A stretch of 42,396 bases of DNA from Mycoemilia scoparia (Eukaryota > Kickxellomycota > Kickxellomycetes > Kickxellales > Kickxellaceae). The notes below the pieces were generated by a model, which was not told the origin of the DNA, ran no database searches, and saw only the letters and a list, made by a program, of their open reading frames with translations. Positions 9,490-19,419 of the stretch are shown in pieces. The stretch covers positions 1,422 to 43,817 of the forward strand of contig JANBPU010000134.1 in the NCBI GenBank assembly GCA_027575805.1, written 5' to 3'. Numbering within the stretch: the first letter of the stretch is position 1; the number at the start of each line of letters is the position of its first letter. The translations under genes and the position numbers were made by a program.

Positions 9490-11013
9490 CTATCGCCTAT
9501 CATTCTCAAAACCAAGGCAGCGCCGATAAAGACTGTCCCAGAAATCCGCAAGATTTGGGTTGATCACAAAAGCCATAAACCCCAAAATGCCCTGGATCGT
9601 GGCCAGGATGTAACAAGGGATGTACACGCTTGGCGATATGTGTGTGATCTCAACAATAAGCGTCAGCCCATGTGTCACTATGGGAATTAGCGGGTATAAC
9701 ATAATCCTCAGAACCGCACTTTTAAGTTTATTGCAATGCTTCTTTGTTGCGTATGCCAATGGAATATCGTTTTTATCTTGAGTTGCTGTTGCTGCGAGCG
9801 ACGGCAATGAGCCCGAGCTCTGGGGCGGCAGAATTGTTGCTGTGTAATTAACATCGGTATGTGCCCTACAATTGTCTGCTATAGATCTCTTCCCTGTATA
9901 GGATCTGGCAATGGTAGTGGCTGTGCTTATTATTGGCAGTTGGTGGTGGTAGTCGTTAATTATAAGCACATTCTTCTTTGCTTCCCCTACCTCCTCCTCT
10001 TCTTCTTCCTTCAACACCAGCAGCTGTGATCCAACGCCGCATCGTAGCTGGTTTTGAGTCAATACTGCTGTTTTTGTGCCTGTGTCCATCCCACCTTTGC
10101 AGCTTATCTTGGTACAAGATGCTCCAAGAGCATCACCAGTCGGCATCTGCTGTTCCGATAGGCTGGATTTATTACTGCAGATTCCAGCCTTTTCGTCGAC
10201 ATGGCCCATTGGTGGTGGGGTAGGCGTCTCAAGATGCACAGCTCTTCTTAGTCTGGGAAGGAGGACACGCACGGCCACAGCAATGCATATGGCCAAGCAA
10301 TATGCCCACAACACCAGCTCTATCCCACAGAGTCCCAGCCAAGTATATATTTGGTACCTTGTAGCATCAGCAAACTTGATGACCAGCTGTTTTCGCTTAA
10401 TCCATTTGAACTCAAAAATGTACATATTTGGATGTGTGATCACTAACGAAACCACAATACTGAATGTCTCGTAGAATTTGCTCAGCCTGAGTGCCAGTTC
10501 TCTTCTGTTATGCAGGACGGTCAGCTGAATTTGTAGGATAATACAGCTGGTTAGAAACATGGTGGCTAGTGTCGAAAAATCGCCCATCCATTTGTGGAAT
10601 CGTAGCTGGATGTCAGAAAGACCAGCCATGTAGTGACTGAAAAGCTTTTCTAGTCGAGTGAACTGCCATATGATATCCATGACTGCAATCCATGCCGAAA
10701 GCCTTATTGAAGGCCGCATCCCAACATTGCTGCGATGCCGCGAAAACAGAAGCCACAGCGTTATTGCTATTATCACGGCTGATAGTATAATAGATGAAAT
10801 GCTTAGGCCAAGACATACATATACCCAATTGCCTAGTCGATAGTTGAAAAATGTGTTGTATTTGGGATCATTTTCGTCGGGAAACTTGGCCAGAACAGCC
10901 GACATTAGTTCGCTCCCACCATCGCCTTCGTTGGCATCCTTTTGGACTGACCAAGAATTTAGCAATCCTTTCCCCATGACCATTGCCCGCTTCAACACCA
11001 CTGCTTTCTTCAT
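9490..11013 (-). CDS. Seven-transmembrane GPCR-like receptor 2
   Basis: Single-exon gene of 507 residues, paralogous to the receptor at 6688-8184. Predicted helices lie at about 63-91, 101-120, 140-167, 180-202, 222-251, 435-457 and 465-487, with a very long (about 180 residues) third loop containing an acidic EEEEEE run. Conserved motifs are RPSIRLSAWIAVMDII, QIQLTVLHNR, THPNMYIF, LRIMLYPLIPIVTH and GILGFMAFVINPNLADFW. Unlike receptor 1 it has almost no cytoplasmic tail after helix 7, so signalling or desensitisation may differ. Start is Met1 or Met11. The two receptors agree at the helices and differ almost completely in the loops, so the duplication is not recent. Ligand unknown. Confidence 0.82.
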   Translation of the reverse strand: MKKAVVLKRAMVMGKGLLNSWSVQKDANEGDGGSELMSAVLAKFPDENDPKYNTFFNYRLGNWVYVCLGLSISSIILSAVIIAITLWLLFSRHRSNVGMRPSIRLSAWIAVMDIIWQFTRLEKLFSHYMAGLSDIQLRFHKWMGDFSTLATMFLTSCIILQIQLTVLHNRRELALRLSKFYETFSIVVSLVITHPNMYIFEFKWIKRKQLVIKFADATRYQIYTWLGLCGIELVLWAYCLAICIAVAVRVLLPRLRRAVHLETPTPPPMGHVDEKAGICSNKSSLSEQQMPTGDALGASCTKISCKGGMDTGTKTAVLTQNQLRCGVGSQLLVLKEEEEEEVGEAKKNVLIINDYHHQLPIISTATTIARSYTGKRSIADNCRAHTDVNYTATILPPQSSGSLPSLAATATQDKNDIPLAYATKKHCNKLKSAVLRIMLYPLIPIVTHGLTLIVEITHISPSVYIPCYILATIQGILGFMAFVINPNLADFWDSLYRRCLGFENDRR

Positions 11014-11965
11014 TTTGGTACTAATGAATTGTCTGGTATATGCAATCTACTGTGATATCAGAGATGCCAAAAGGTTGAAAGAATAGAAATGCCTCAATCT
11101 CTTTTTAGAAACAGTTTATAAACCAACTAATCTGCATTTTAAAACCAAGCATACATCAGAATATTTACTCATCCGCCCATGTACTGTCCCAATATAATAA
11201 AGTGTATAAAGTATAGCTGAAAACATCTTTTATGTATCTGTGCTCTTTTATATCTAAACCTGGCTTTTCCACCAAAACAGCCATATATACGCCTCACATT
11301 AATAGGTGCGGCCTTTACGAACTCATCCTCATATCCAAGATGTGTTGTTTTCCAATATGCTCCTTGGTTACGAGGAAGCGCGGCCATAAAGCCATCCAAG
11401 CCGATAATAATAAGCCTTATCATGAATTTGGGTTCATATTGAAAAGGCAATTTATTGGGTAAGCATTATTCCAATAAATTATATGACTGAGTGCTGATGT
11501 TAATTATAAATACAAGCCCATCCATGATCCATCCTACTTCACTATCAATTATTTGTAGCCCTCTTTTGCTTCTCAAGATTTTATTTTATTATTCAATAGT
11601 TGGTGCTGCGACTTTGAAAACAAGTTAAATTCCATCAAAGGGCCAGGATAATGGTAACTACCCATAATATCCTCGTTAAAAACGTCACTAAACAACAAAA
11701 GTCCCCAAAAAAGAAAAAATCTCTCTCTCCAAAAAGACACGTATCAACTTTTTACTTTTCTTTCTTTAACTATAAATATAGTCTAACTTTATCATCCACT
11801 CTGTTGACCAGATCGCCTCACAAAGCCCAAATCTTATATATTATAAATTTAGGCCAATTTCATTGACAAAAAAAGAGAACGAGAGAAAGAGAGAGAGAGA
11901 CAACAACAGAAGAATATATCGATCTAAAACCTATCTGGCCCCAGCAACAACAGAAGAGGACCTTG
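11014..11965. other. Divergent promoter region between receptor 2 and SUA5
   Basis: Spacer between the receptor 2 start (-) and the proposed SUA5 exon 1 (+). It contains a TATA-like site at 11771-11780 and a purine-rich GAGA stretch near 11880-11900. A 93-codon minus-strand open frame (11169-11450) reads as ordinary protein-like sequence but has no recognisable domain. Confidence 0.5.
11771..11780 (+). promoter_or_regulatory. TATA-like box upstream of SUA5
   Basis: tataaatata, 195 bases before the ATG of the proposed presequence exon at 11966. Its position supports transcription starting well upstream of the main SUA5 frame. Confidence 0.45.
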
Positions 11966-13840
11966 ATGCCACTGTTGTTTATAAGACCTCAATCCATTAC
12001 AAAAACAGCAACCAAAGCCTTGATTCAGCCTCGATCCAAGCTACTGTCTCTTTCAAAAAGATATTTAACAAAAACAATAATAATGCCAGGTAGGGTCCTT
12101 GTCTCCACACGTTCAATTTTAGAATTATGCTCTAAAAATGCTACTTAACAAAGAAAGCACCCTGAGTGATTTTATTCTGTGGATGCATAAAATACATACA
12201 ATAGTATACTAATATTTCATCTTTCTACTAAAAAAGAGCCTGAAGAACAACTACAACAACAGAATCCCACCACCACTGCCACTAACGAGAGTGATAATAA
12301 TATTACAGACTCTTGGGCGACTAAAATGCTTTCTGCCTTATCTAGCAACATACAGTTTCCACAACAATTAGAAACGCCATACATCACCATAAATGGAAAC
12401 CAAATAGAGTTTTTGGAAACTGGTCCCCGGATCAGCAGGCCCAACCCCATTTCGAACAACAATGACAGCACAGATGAAGAGCGAATTCCAGAATGGTTGA
12501 CAGAATCAGCTAGGCTGTTACGCCAAAATGAAGCCATCGCTATACCCACAGAAACAGTGTATGGACTGGCTGCTAATGCACTTTCGGCTGAAGCAGTTAA
12601 AAAGATCTTTGCTGCCAAAAACCGACCATCCGATAACCCACTGATTGTGCACATATCCTCGATAGAGATGTTGAGGCAGTTGTACAGCCAAGACATGCTG
12701 GCACCTTCATCGCCGCAGTCTGGAGATAACAGCCAACAACAACCTTTTGTTCCATTCCTTGGAGAACGAGGCGGAGGCGGAACTGAAGAATCATCAAAAA
12801 ACATCAGCAGCGGTAGTCATAATAGTTGGCCAGAAATACCTGAAATCTACCACAGTCTTATCAAGAAGTCATGGCCAGGGGCCCTAACAATTGTGCTGCC
12901 ACGTCCGCCATGCATCCCGATTGAAGTTTTGGGTGGCGCACATGCAAAGACAGTGGCGTTTAGGTTTCCTTCCCACCCAGTAGCCAGAGCCATCATAGCC
13001 GCTACAGGCGTGCCATTGGCCGCACCAAGTGCCAATGCCTCTGGACGGCCATCTCCAACATTAGCAGAGCATGTCCTCAACGACCTAAGTGGCAAGATCC
13101 CATTGATTGTTGATGGCGGACAATGTCAGGTTGGGCTGGAAAGTACGGTTGTGGATGCCATTACACCAAACAAAACCATTGTCCTCCCAAGCCAGGAACA
13201 TCAGCAAGGCACCACCGCCAGCAGCGGCAACAGTGGGACCAAGAAATATTGTGAGTCGGTGGTACCATTGGTGCTAAGGCCTGGCGGAATCACGGTCGAA
13301 GATCTCAGAACATTGGGCGGTGCCTGGGAACATGCAATGGTATATAAAAGGGATTTTGTGGACAAGAAGATTGAACTCCTTCCCACCACGCCTGGAATGA
13401 AATATAAGCATTACTCGCCCAGTGCCCTTGTAACCTTATTTGTCCCATCATCTCAACCCAAAAAAGATGGCCGCCAGGACAAAGATGCCATTGCTGCTGA
13501 AATTGAAACCATGACGGAAAATATGTATAAAAAATACATATTTGCTCGCCAACAAGATCCCAATGCTGCTATCATTGGAATTATCGCTAGACCACAAACT
13601 ATTAAACTGCTTAAAGAATCTCTAACCGAATCTTCTTTTCCCGAAACTACGAATGGCCAAATTATATACCGGACTGTTTATTCTGTCGATGACTTGGCTC
13701 ACCAGATGTTCAGGTACATGCGTGAGATGGATCAGCTTGGAGCCAGCGCAATATATATCGAGGGGGTCTCTGACATGGATGCTGGACTTGCTATTATGAA
13801 CAGGCTTGATAAGGCCTCGACTTTCCAAGTTATTTGCTAA
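11966..13840 (+). CDS. SUA5: Threonylcarbamoyl-AMP synthase (Sua5/YrdC) with probable mitochondrial presequence
   Basis: Makes threonylcarbamoyl-AMP from Thr, bicarbonate and ATP for t6A at tRNA position 37. The main frame 12326-13840 (504 residues) has the YrdC motifs IPTETVYGLAANAL, KNRPSDNPLIVHI, SWPGALTIVLPR, RFPSHPVARAI and APSANASGRPSPTLAEHV, then the Sua5 linker LRPGGITVEDL and TPGMKYKHYSPSALVTLF leading into the C-terminal Sua5 domain. An upstream exon 11966-12089 joined to 12237 (intron 12090-12236, donor GTAGGG, acceptor AAAAAAG, TACTAAT branch) adds 71 residues in frame. Its first 40 residues lack acidic residues and are rich in Lys/Arg/Ser/Leu, as expected of a mitochondrial targeting peptide. 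The acceptor lacks a good pyrimidine tract, so the exon is less certain than the main frame. A disordered Ser/Gly insertion sits inside the YrdC domain (about residues 130-170 of the main frame). Confidence 0.9.
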
Positions 13841-14118
13841 TAAAATAGCCAGCCAGTGAATTAGGGATACCTCTTTGACACAGCAAATTCCACCCGTGCC
13901 TAATATGATATTTATATCCACTTTATATCGCATGGTCGGCCACTTTAATAGTGAAAAAAGGCAAGCTAGATTTATGTGCTTTTGTTGGATTTATAGTAGC
14001 GGCTTTCATTTTGTCCTAAACTAAATTATAATAAAAAATAATACAAGATATATAAAAAGAGGTCAACTTCAATTGCCAACACGCAAATCATAGTCCACAA
14101 TGTGTTATGCCTCCCTAT

Positions 14119-14766
14119 TCAAAATCCTTCAAAAAATTTCAAGTTACGATGCTCATCAATGACATATCCCTTATCATCAAAACAAACCCCCTCTTTCTCA
14201 AGCTTAGCCTTCTTGAAAAAGATCTTTGACTTTGTGTCTCCATTAAACCCACCAACATAAAAGTCAGATGTAACCACTCGGTGGCAGGGAACGGGCAACG
14301 GTGCAAACGGATTCAGCCGAAGCGCATTGCCTACTGCTCTAGGCCCAGACTTCAGAGCAGCGGCCATAGTCCTGTACGTAGTGAAGTGGCCCCTCGGAAC
14401 CTTTGCACAAGCATCATAAACGCGAAACTGGAACTCTGTGACCTGTCGGTTAGTTTTTGAGTTAATGAATGCTTTGCGGCTTTCAGGATCTGCGGGGTAT
14501 TCGATAACCGTGTCAATGTCGTCGTCTATTTCTTCGGGCTTGTTGGTTTCTATGAATTGTCGGTCTAGTGGGTTTCTGCGCTTAGCCTTGGTGGTTTTGA
14601 CAGAGCCATTCTTACTACTATTCTTACCATCATGAACATTTTCCTTCATCTCTGCTATTGCTGCTGCGTTAGTGGTTTTAGTTGATGGAATCACATCAGT
14701 CTTTGGAAAGTATGGACTAGTAGTAGTTTTCATACTAGCCATGGACTTTCTTGTTACTCTAGGCAT
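14119..14766 (-). CDS. MGT1: O6-alkylguanine-DNA alkyltransferase
   Basis: 215 residues, single exon, convergent with SUA5. Removes alkyl groups from O6-guanine (and O4-thymine) by transfer to its own cysteine. The active-site motif PVPCHRVV is intact with Cys161, so this is a true alkyltransferase and not an alkyltransferase-like protein (those have Trp there). Other family marks are VPRGHFTTYRTMAAAL (Tyr131), the Arg-finger helix RAVGNALRLNPF, and VGGFNGD after the active site. The family's N-terminal domain is replaced by a Lys/Ser/Thr-rich stretch with an SPYF motif at 17-20, a basic KAKRR run at 60-64 that may act as nuclear signal, and an acidic EEIDDDID patch. Start at 14766 is the first Met of the frame. 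Gene symbol is by function. Confidence 0.88.
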   Translation of the reverse strand: MPRVTRKSMASMKTTTSPYFPKTDVIPSTKTTNAAAIAEMKENVHDGKNSSKNGSVKTTKAKRRNPLDRQFIETNKPEEIDDDIDTVIEYPADPESRKAFINSKTNRQVTEFQFRVYDACAKVPRGHFTTYRTMAAALKSGPRAVGNALRLNPFAPLPVPCHRVVTSDFYVGGFNGDTKSKIFFKKAKLEKEGVCFDDKGYVIDEHRNLKFFEGF

Positions 14767-15178
14767 ATTGACAATAACGCTATAAAATTCCTGTAAAATT
14801 GCGGTTAGAAAGCAAGAGTGTGTTCTTTTTGTTAGAAAAATTACAAGGGTGGCTTTTTTATGGACCCCTTTTGGCGTTTCTTGATTAGAAACCAGGTTGC
14901 TGAGTGGCTCTCACGACTGCATTTACTTGATTTTGATCACACTGATAATTTACTAAAGACCATAACCATAGGCCAATGTATGTGTGCATGTGAGTGTGAC
15001 TCTTAAAGACTTCCTGATGCCGCAATGCCAAAATGTATGACAAGCATTTAAATTGTTATAAAAGCTGACTAATTGAATGCCAAACAGCTACGGCTTACAA
15101 CAAGCAGTCAAGCAAAAGATAATAGGTTAACTTTGCTGGATTCTTATTTAACGTGAGTAATTTTAAAATTTATCTCAC

Positions 15179-15480
15179 ACATGGTCTAAGTTCACAAGGC
15201 TTTGAGCAAAATGGGTTCCCATGAGTTTGTATATGTCAGAATCTCCTTTGAAGGTGTACCAGAGTGATACCCTGGGTAATAGTCAATAATCTGTCAGGCT
15301 CCAGCCAAAGTCTATGGCTGCTTATGAGCCGATTTGCAGGGAATGTAAGAGCGCAATTATCTGTTTCCAATTGGTGGAAAACTTGCCTATATAAAATATC
15401 TGATGGTTGGGCCACAATCTGATGAGGACCCACCATTTCTGTCTAACATAGATTCAATCACTAGTGAAATCTTACCATAT
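15179..15480 (-). repeat. Family 2 element, reverse orientation, with internal insertion
   Basis: Left end acatggtctaagttcacaag with gcaaaatgggttccca; right end caatcactagtgaaatctta plus ccatat. Compared with other family 2 copies it carries about 160 extra bases in the middle (about 15240-15400), so it is either a longer ancestral form or an element that took an insertion. Confidence 0.65.
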
Positions 15481-16545
15481 AATCACAATTCTACTACTTT
15501 ACATTGCTATAAAAATACAAACTGCTACATAGCTTTCCAATAATCTAGAATATATATGTGTGTGTATTCTAACGGACCTCCGCCAACTAATCCTACTAGT
15601 ACTAAACAAAATAGAATAGCAGCATGACGTTTTTCAGTTTATAATTCCAGCAAAAAAATTACAAATATAATGGCTGATGACAATGTCTCCACCTTTGCCC
15701 ATCTATCGCACTTGTTCTATTACATTAATTGAATGATACGAGTCTATAACCAAACATTGTATACACCAGCAGTAACAATGACAATAACAACAATAATAAT
15801 GGTGCATGGCTCAGGTCAGTCATCAGTGTAGATGTTGCTATATAAATACGGACTGGTTCACCAAAAAGAGTCGACGGCTACAAGCCTCGGAAGACCGAAG
15901 GCCACCACCATCACCACAGTAACCAATTCGAGTGATCTTTATACATCCCTCTTTCTTGATAGATAGAAACAAATACTGATTGTATGTATATTCGATTCAA
16001 GATAAGCCAAGGCAAATGCGTAGAATAGTAGTGAGAAGCTGAAGGCGTGGGCAAATATGAATACAATATAGTCATAGAGTATGCGGCCCCACAGCCTTGC
16101 GCGCTACCGTATCTTATCAAATATGTGCGTCCTGTTTCTCTGGGAAATAAGTAACTGAACACATGTTATTGTTAAATAAATAATACAATGAATTATAATA
16201 GAAAGTTAGTATTAGAAGAACAATAACAGCAGTTTGAGATGTCATTATTAAGATTCAGAATTCATAATAATAAATGCTTTTTTCATGAGCTGCTGCTGTG
16301 CTGGTAATAATGCGGAGTAGAAAACTACTAGGCCAGATTTAACAAGGCTTTAGACAAAGTGGTAGGTCCCCAGGAATTACATATTATATAGCTTATGACT
16401 AGGCCAAAACCTGAGAACACATTTATTTGTTGTTGTGTTTATTTTGGTCCTGTGTTGTCACAGCAAATATGCCTACAAGAAAGAATCGATAATTTATTGA
16501 AGGCCAATGATATGAATTTCTTACATCAATAATAAAACTAATGTC

Positions 16546-16614
16546 ACCAATGTTGTTGTTATTATTGTTGTTATTATTATTGTTGTTGTTGTTGCTGTTG
16601 CTGTTGCTGTTTGT
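16546..16614. repeat. (TTG/TTA/CTG)n triplet tract
   Basis: About 23 imperfect triplets of ttg, tta and ctg in the gene-free stretch. No open frame extends from it. Confidence 0.85.
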
Positions 16615-17457
16615 TTAATTTGGTTGTAGTGGCTATTTTTATCAGGTCAGTAATTGTTTTATAGAAAAAGGCGGAGATTCGTGGAACTGGATTTATTGTT
16701 TTCATTTATAGGTTTTTAATTAGTATGTGGAGATACTTGTAACCAACACATAAAAATAAAAACAACAAAATGGTCCATCAGAGACTGACCGACTGACTGA
16801 CAACTGATTGACTGGGAGACTGTTAATTATATTGGATGGCGTGAACCATTACCAATAAATCTTGATAATAATGGACCATCACCGTTAAAATCACGTGGAA
16901 ATTATCAGCAACAACATGAGCCATGAAAAAATATTGTGGAGCAGTCCAATTAAAATCACGCGGTTTTTAAAATTATAGTGTAGCTTATATTACCAGCAAA
17001 CAAGCAGTTAAAATGTAGGCGCCATTGGAGCTTTCTCTCCTGAAAAGAAAAAACATTGTGCGTTTCATACCATACCATACCAAGATATTGAATTTTCTGA
17101 ATAAAATTGTAGTTTTGAGTATTTCTGTAAAGAACATACCAAACTAGAAGTATATATCTTCTTTAAAGAACAAATGTAGTAGTATATACCACCCACGTAT
17201 GTGGATGCAGGAAAGAGAGAACATTTAGCCCCCTGCAGAAGTAGCACTATTCAATACTTGCACTAACCCAATCTGAAGAAAAATTAAAAGGGGTTTGTAC
17301 ATTATCAGCATGTAGAAAATTGTGGCTTTCAACCTATACTCACAATCATTTGGGTGCTTTACAAACCATGCTGCTGCAGAGAAAAGACAGTTGATGATTC
17401 TAAAAATAAGTTCCAAAGAAGATCTGGACCATTTCTTCCCAGCCTAATACTGACAGT

Positions 17458-17475
17458 GCTGCTGCTGCTGCTGCT
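17458..17475. repeat. (CTG)n microsatellite
   Basis: Six ctg/gct triplets in non-coding DNA. Confidence 0.85.
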
Positions 17476-18408
17476 CCTTATGACATTGATAACGTGTACA
17501 CGTGAGATTTTTCCAAGTTTGTAAATAATAAACTATATAAAATAACTACTACACACATCAAATAAATAGCATCGTACAATCGCAATCTAAAAAAGGGAAA
17601 AGAGATGGCTTGCAGTCGAAACATCCAAGCAATTATTAAAAAGAAGGCACAAATAAAACAACTGGGCATAATTTCTAGGACCTCTCCATCTAATACAATG
17701 GTAACAAAAGATTGCAACAGCTACAACAATTGAAATAATAATAACAGCAACAATAACGAGAGAGGGACTCTCTGTGGAGAGACGAAAGGTATGTAGGTGG
17801 GTAGGGAGCAGAGTGGTGGGATTATATTCAATTGTCTTTTAACGGCCAGCAGAGCATTGGTGAGTCAATGGCCAGCAGCCAGAGATAATAGCAGCAACAA
17901 GGAATAAATTTTACTAGACAATAAACAACTAAATAAATTGGGAACAAATCTTCTCACCAACAAAGCAAGAAGGCAAGCAAAGAAGCAAAGAAAGATAAGC
18001 CAAATGGAGAAAACACCAAAGCAATGCTGTTGCTGCTGCTTACTTGCTCAAATGTACTCGATGCTTAATTTCCCATCAAATAACAAAATATCCGTGTGAG
18101 GGAAACTGTGCATATCTAAGATGGCGATGCCATGTATTTTGGTCATATGCAACCAAGCTTAGCCTTTTGAGCTTGTCTCTGCCACTACGGCTGCTGTTGG
18201 GGGAGGGCGTTTAAAAAGGAAACACGGGGATTGTTACTTTTGCACCTAATAAACTGCCTTACAAGAGCACACATGCACAGACACATAATCTTTGTGACTT
18301 TGCTAGGAACACACATGTAAATGCTGGAGAACTCAGGCTGCTGCTGCTTCACAAAGCAAAGCACCCAAAACCTGGATCAGATGTGCCTTGTTGCGCAGGG
18401 GGGAGAGT

Positions 18409-18504
18409 ATATGGGTAGTTAATTTTGAAGGGCTATAGAGCCACTCATTTGGCTGTGATTGCCCCTATCAACATATGCACCCTTCAAAAACTATGATCCA
18501 TATG
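18409..18504 (+). repeat. Family 1 MITE-like element (short)
   Basis: Left arm tatatgggtagttaattttg plus aagggc, core catttggctgtgattgcccc, right arm acccttcaaaaactatgatc plus catatg. About 25 bases shorter than the copy at 37004, with the loss in the core. Confidence 0.82.
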
Positions 18505-18913
18505 ACGAAAGCTGGGTCGAACAGCAATGCATGTGGGGTACGTATAGCTGGTTTGTACTGCTGTTGGCTTTCTGTGAAGAAAATCCACAGGGCTGTCTTG
18601 GTGTGGCTATCCGAGCATGGTGTATATCGCATTGCAGCTACCACACAGCAGCTCTAACGAAAAAGCTGGTCACTTCTCTTGAACTTTGGTCCCAGATTTA
18701 AAATCTAATAATCTGCGGGTGGTGGTGGGGATTCCGAACCCGAATATTATTTAGCGAGTGAGAAAGAGGACCGAGAGTCAAGCGTATTGTTGGTCAATTG
18801 GGCTGCGACAACCCTAGTATCTTTATTTTTTACCTGCAGAAATAGCAGCCCAGAGGAAGAGAGAGAGAGGAACGACTTATTTGAAGGCGCCGCCACCATC
18901 ACCCCTCCCCCTT

Positions 18914-18946
18914 CATCCATCCATCCACTCACTCACTCACTCACTC
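18914..18946. repeat. CCAT/CACT tetranucleotide tract
   Basis: About four ccat units followed by five cact units, 270 bases upstream of the TATA box of the Ser-rich orphan gene. Confidence 0.85.
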
Positions 18947-19214
18947 GAGTCTTCTGACCCTGTGTCCAAAGGCACTGCACGCACCACACAAGCAGAATTG
19001 CCTGGTAGCGTGCAAGCGTTACTTTGATAAGGGTTTTGTTTCCAGATTCCTTGTTTGGCCTGCTAAAACTGCCCAGTCGCTCTGCTTTGAGTGGGGGTGG
19101 TGGTTGTTGTTAAATCACAACACCAGCCCTTGCCAAAAGCGTCCAACCGCATGCTGTGGTGCGCTCCAATCTTCAGATCTGAACCAACCAACCAGCTATC
19201 TGATGGTTTCTTTC

Positions 19215-19224
19215 TATATATAAA
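19215..19224 (+). promoter_or_regulatory. TATA box of the Ser-rich orphan gene
   Basis: tatatataaa followed by cccc, about 200 bases before the ATG at 19420; the intervening leader is pyrimidine-rich, as in many fungal 5' leaders. Confidence 0.6.
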
Positions 19225-19419
19225 CCCCTTCCTGAAATCTCCTCAGCTTGTACTTCACAACATCTGTCACCAGCTCATCTCCATCTTCTCTTCTATCTCC
19301 ATAGTCATACACGTCAGCTTTGTGTATTCCATTAATATCTCTACACTATTACCACTGTTTTATTACCCACTCCAACAACGATTAACTAACGCTTACCTAG
19401 CCAAAAGATATACTCTATC

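Larger units (their letters stand above)
14767..19419. other. 4.6-kb stretch without a supported gene
   Basis: Lies between the alkyltransferase start (-) and the Ser-rich orphan at 19420 (+). It holds a family 2 element (15179-15480), a family 1 element (18409-18504), a (TTR)n tract (16546-16614), a CTG run (17458-17475) and a CCAT/CACT tract (18914-18946). No open frame here has a recognisable domain; the longest are under 85 codons. The part nearest 19215 is likely promoter of the orphan gene. A non-coding RNA cannot be excluded. Confidence 0.5.

Noticed and set aside
12217..12804. 195-codon minus-strand open frame
   Set aside because: Antisense to the SUA5 N-terminal and YrdC region, whose plus-strand frame has clear family motifs.
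17065..17717. Three consecutive minus-strand open frames of 60-79 codons as a possible spliced gene
   Set aside because: They contain no conserved motif, and no pair of splice sites with consistent phase was evident.
14767..19419. tRNA or snoRNA genes in the long gene-free stretch
   Set aside because: Looked for B-box-like GTTCGA-type sequence and cloverleaf pairing by eye; none convincing. A covariance-model search would be needed to exclude them.
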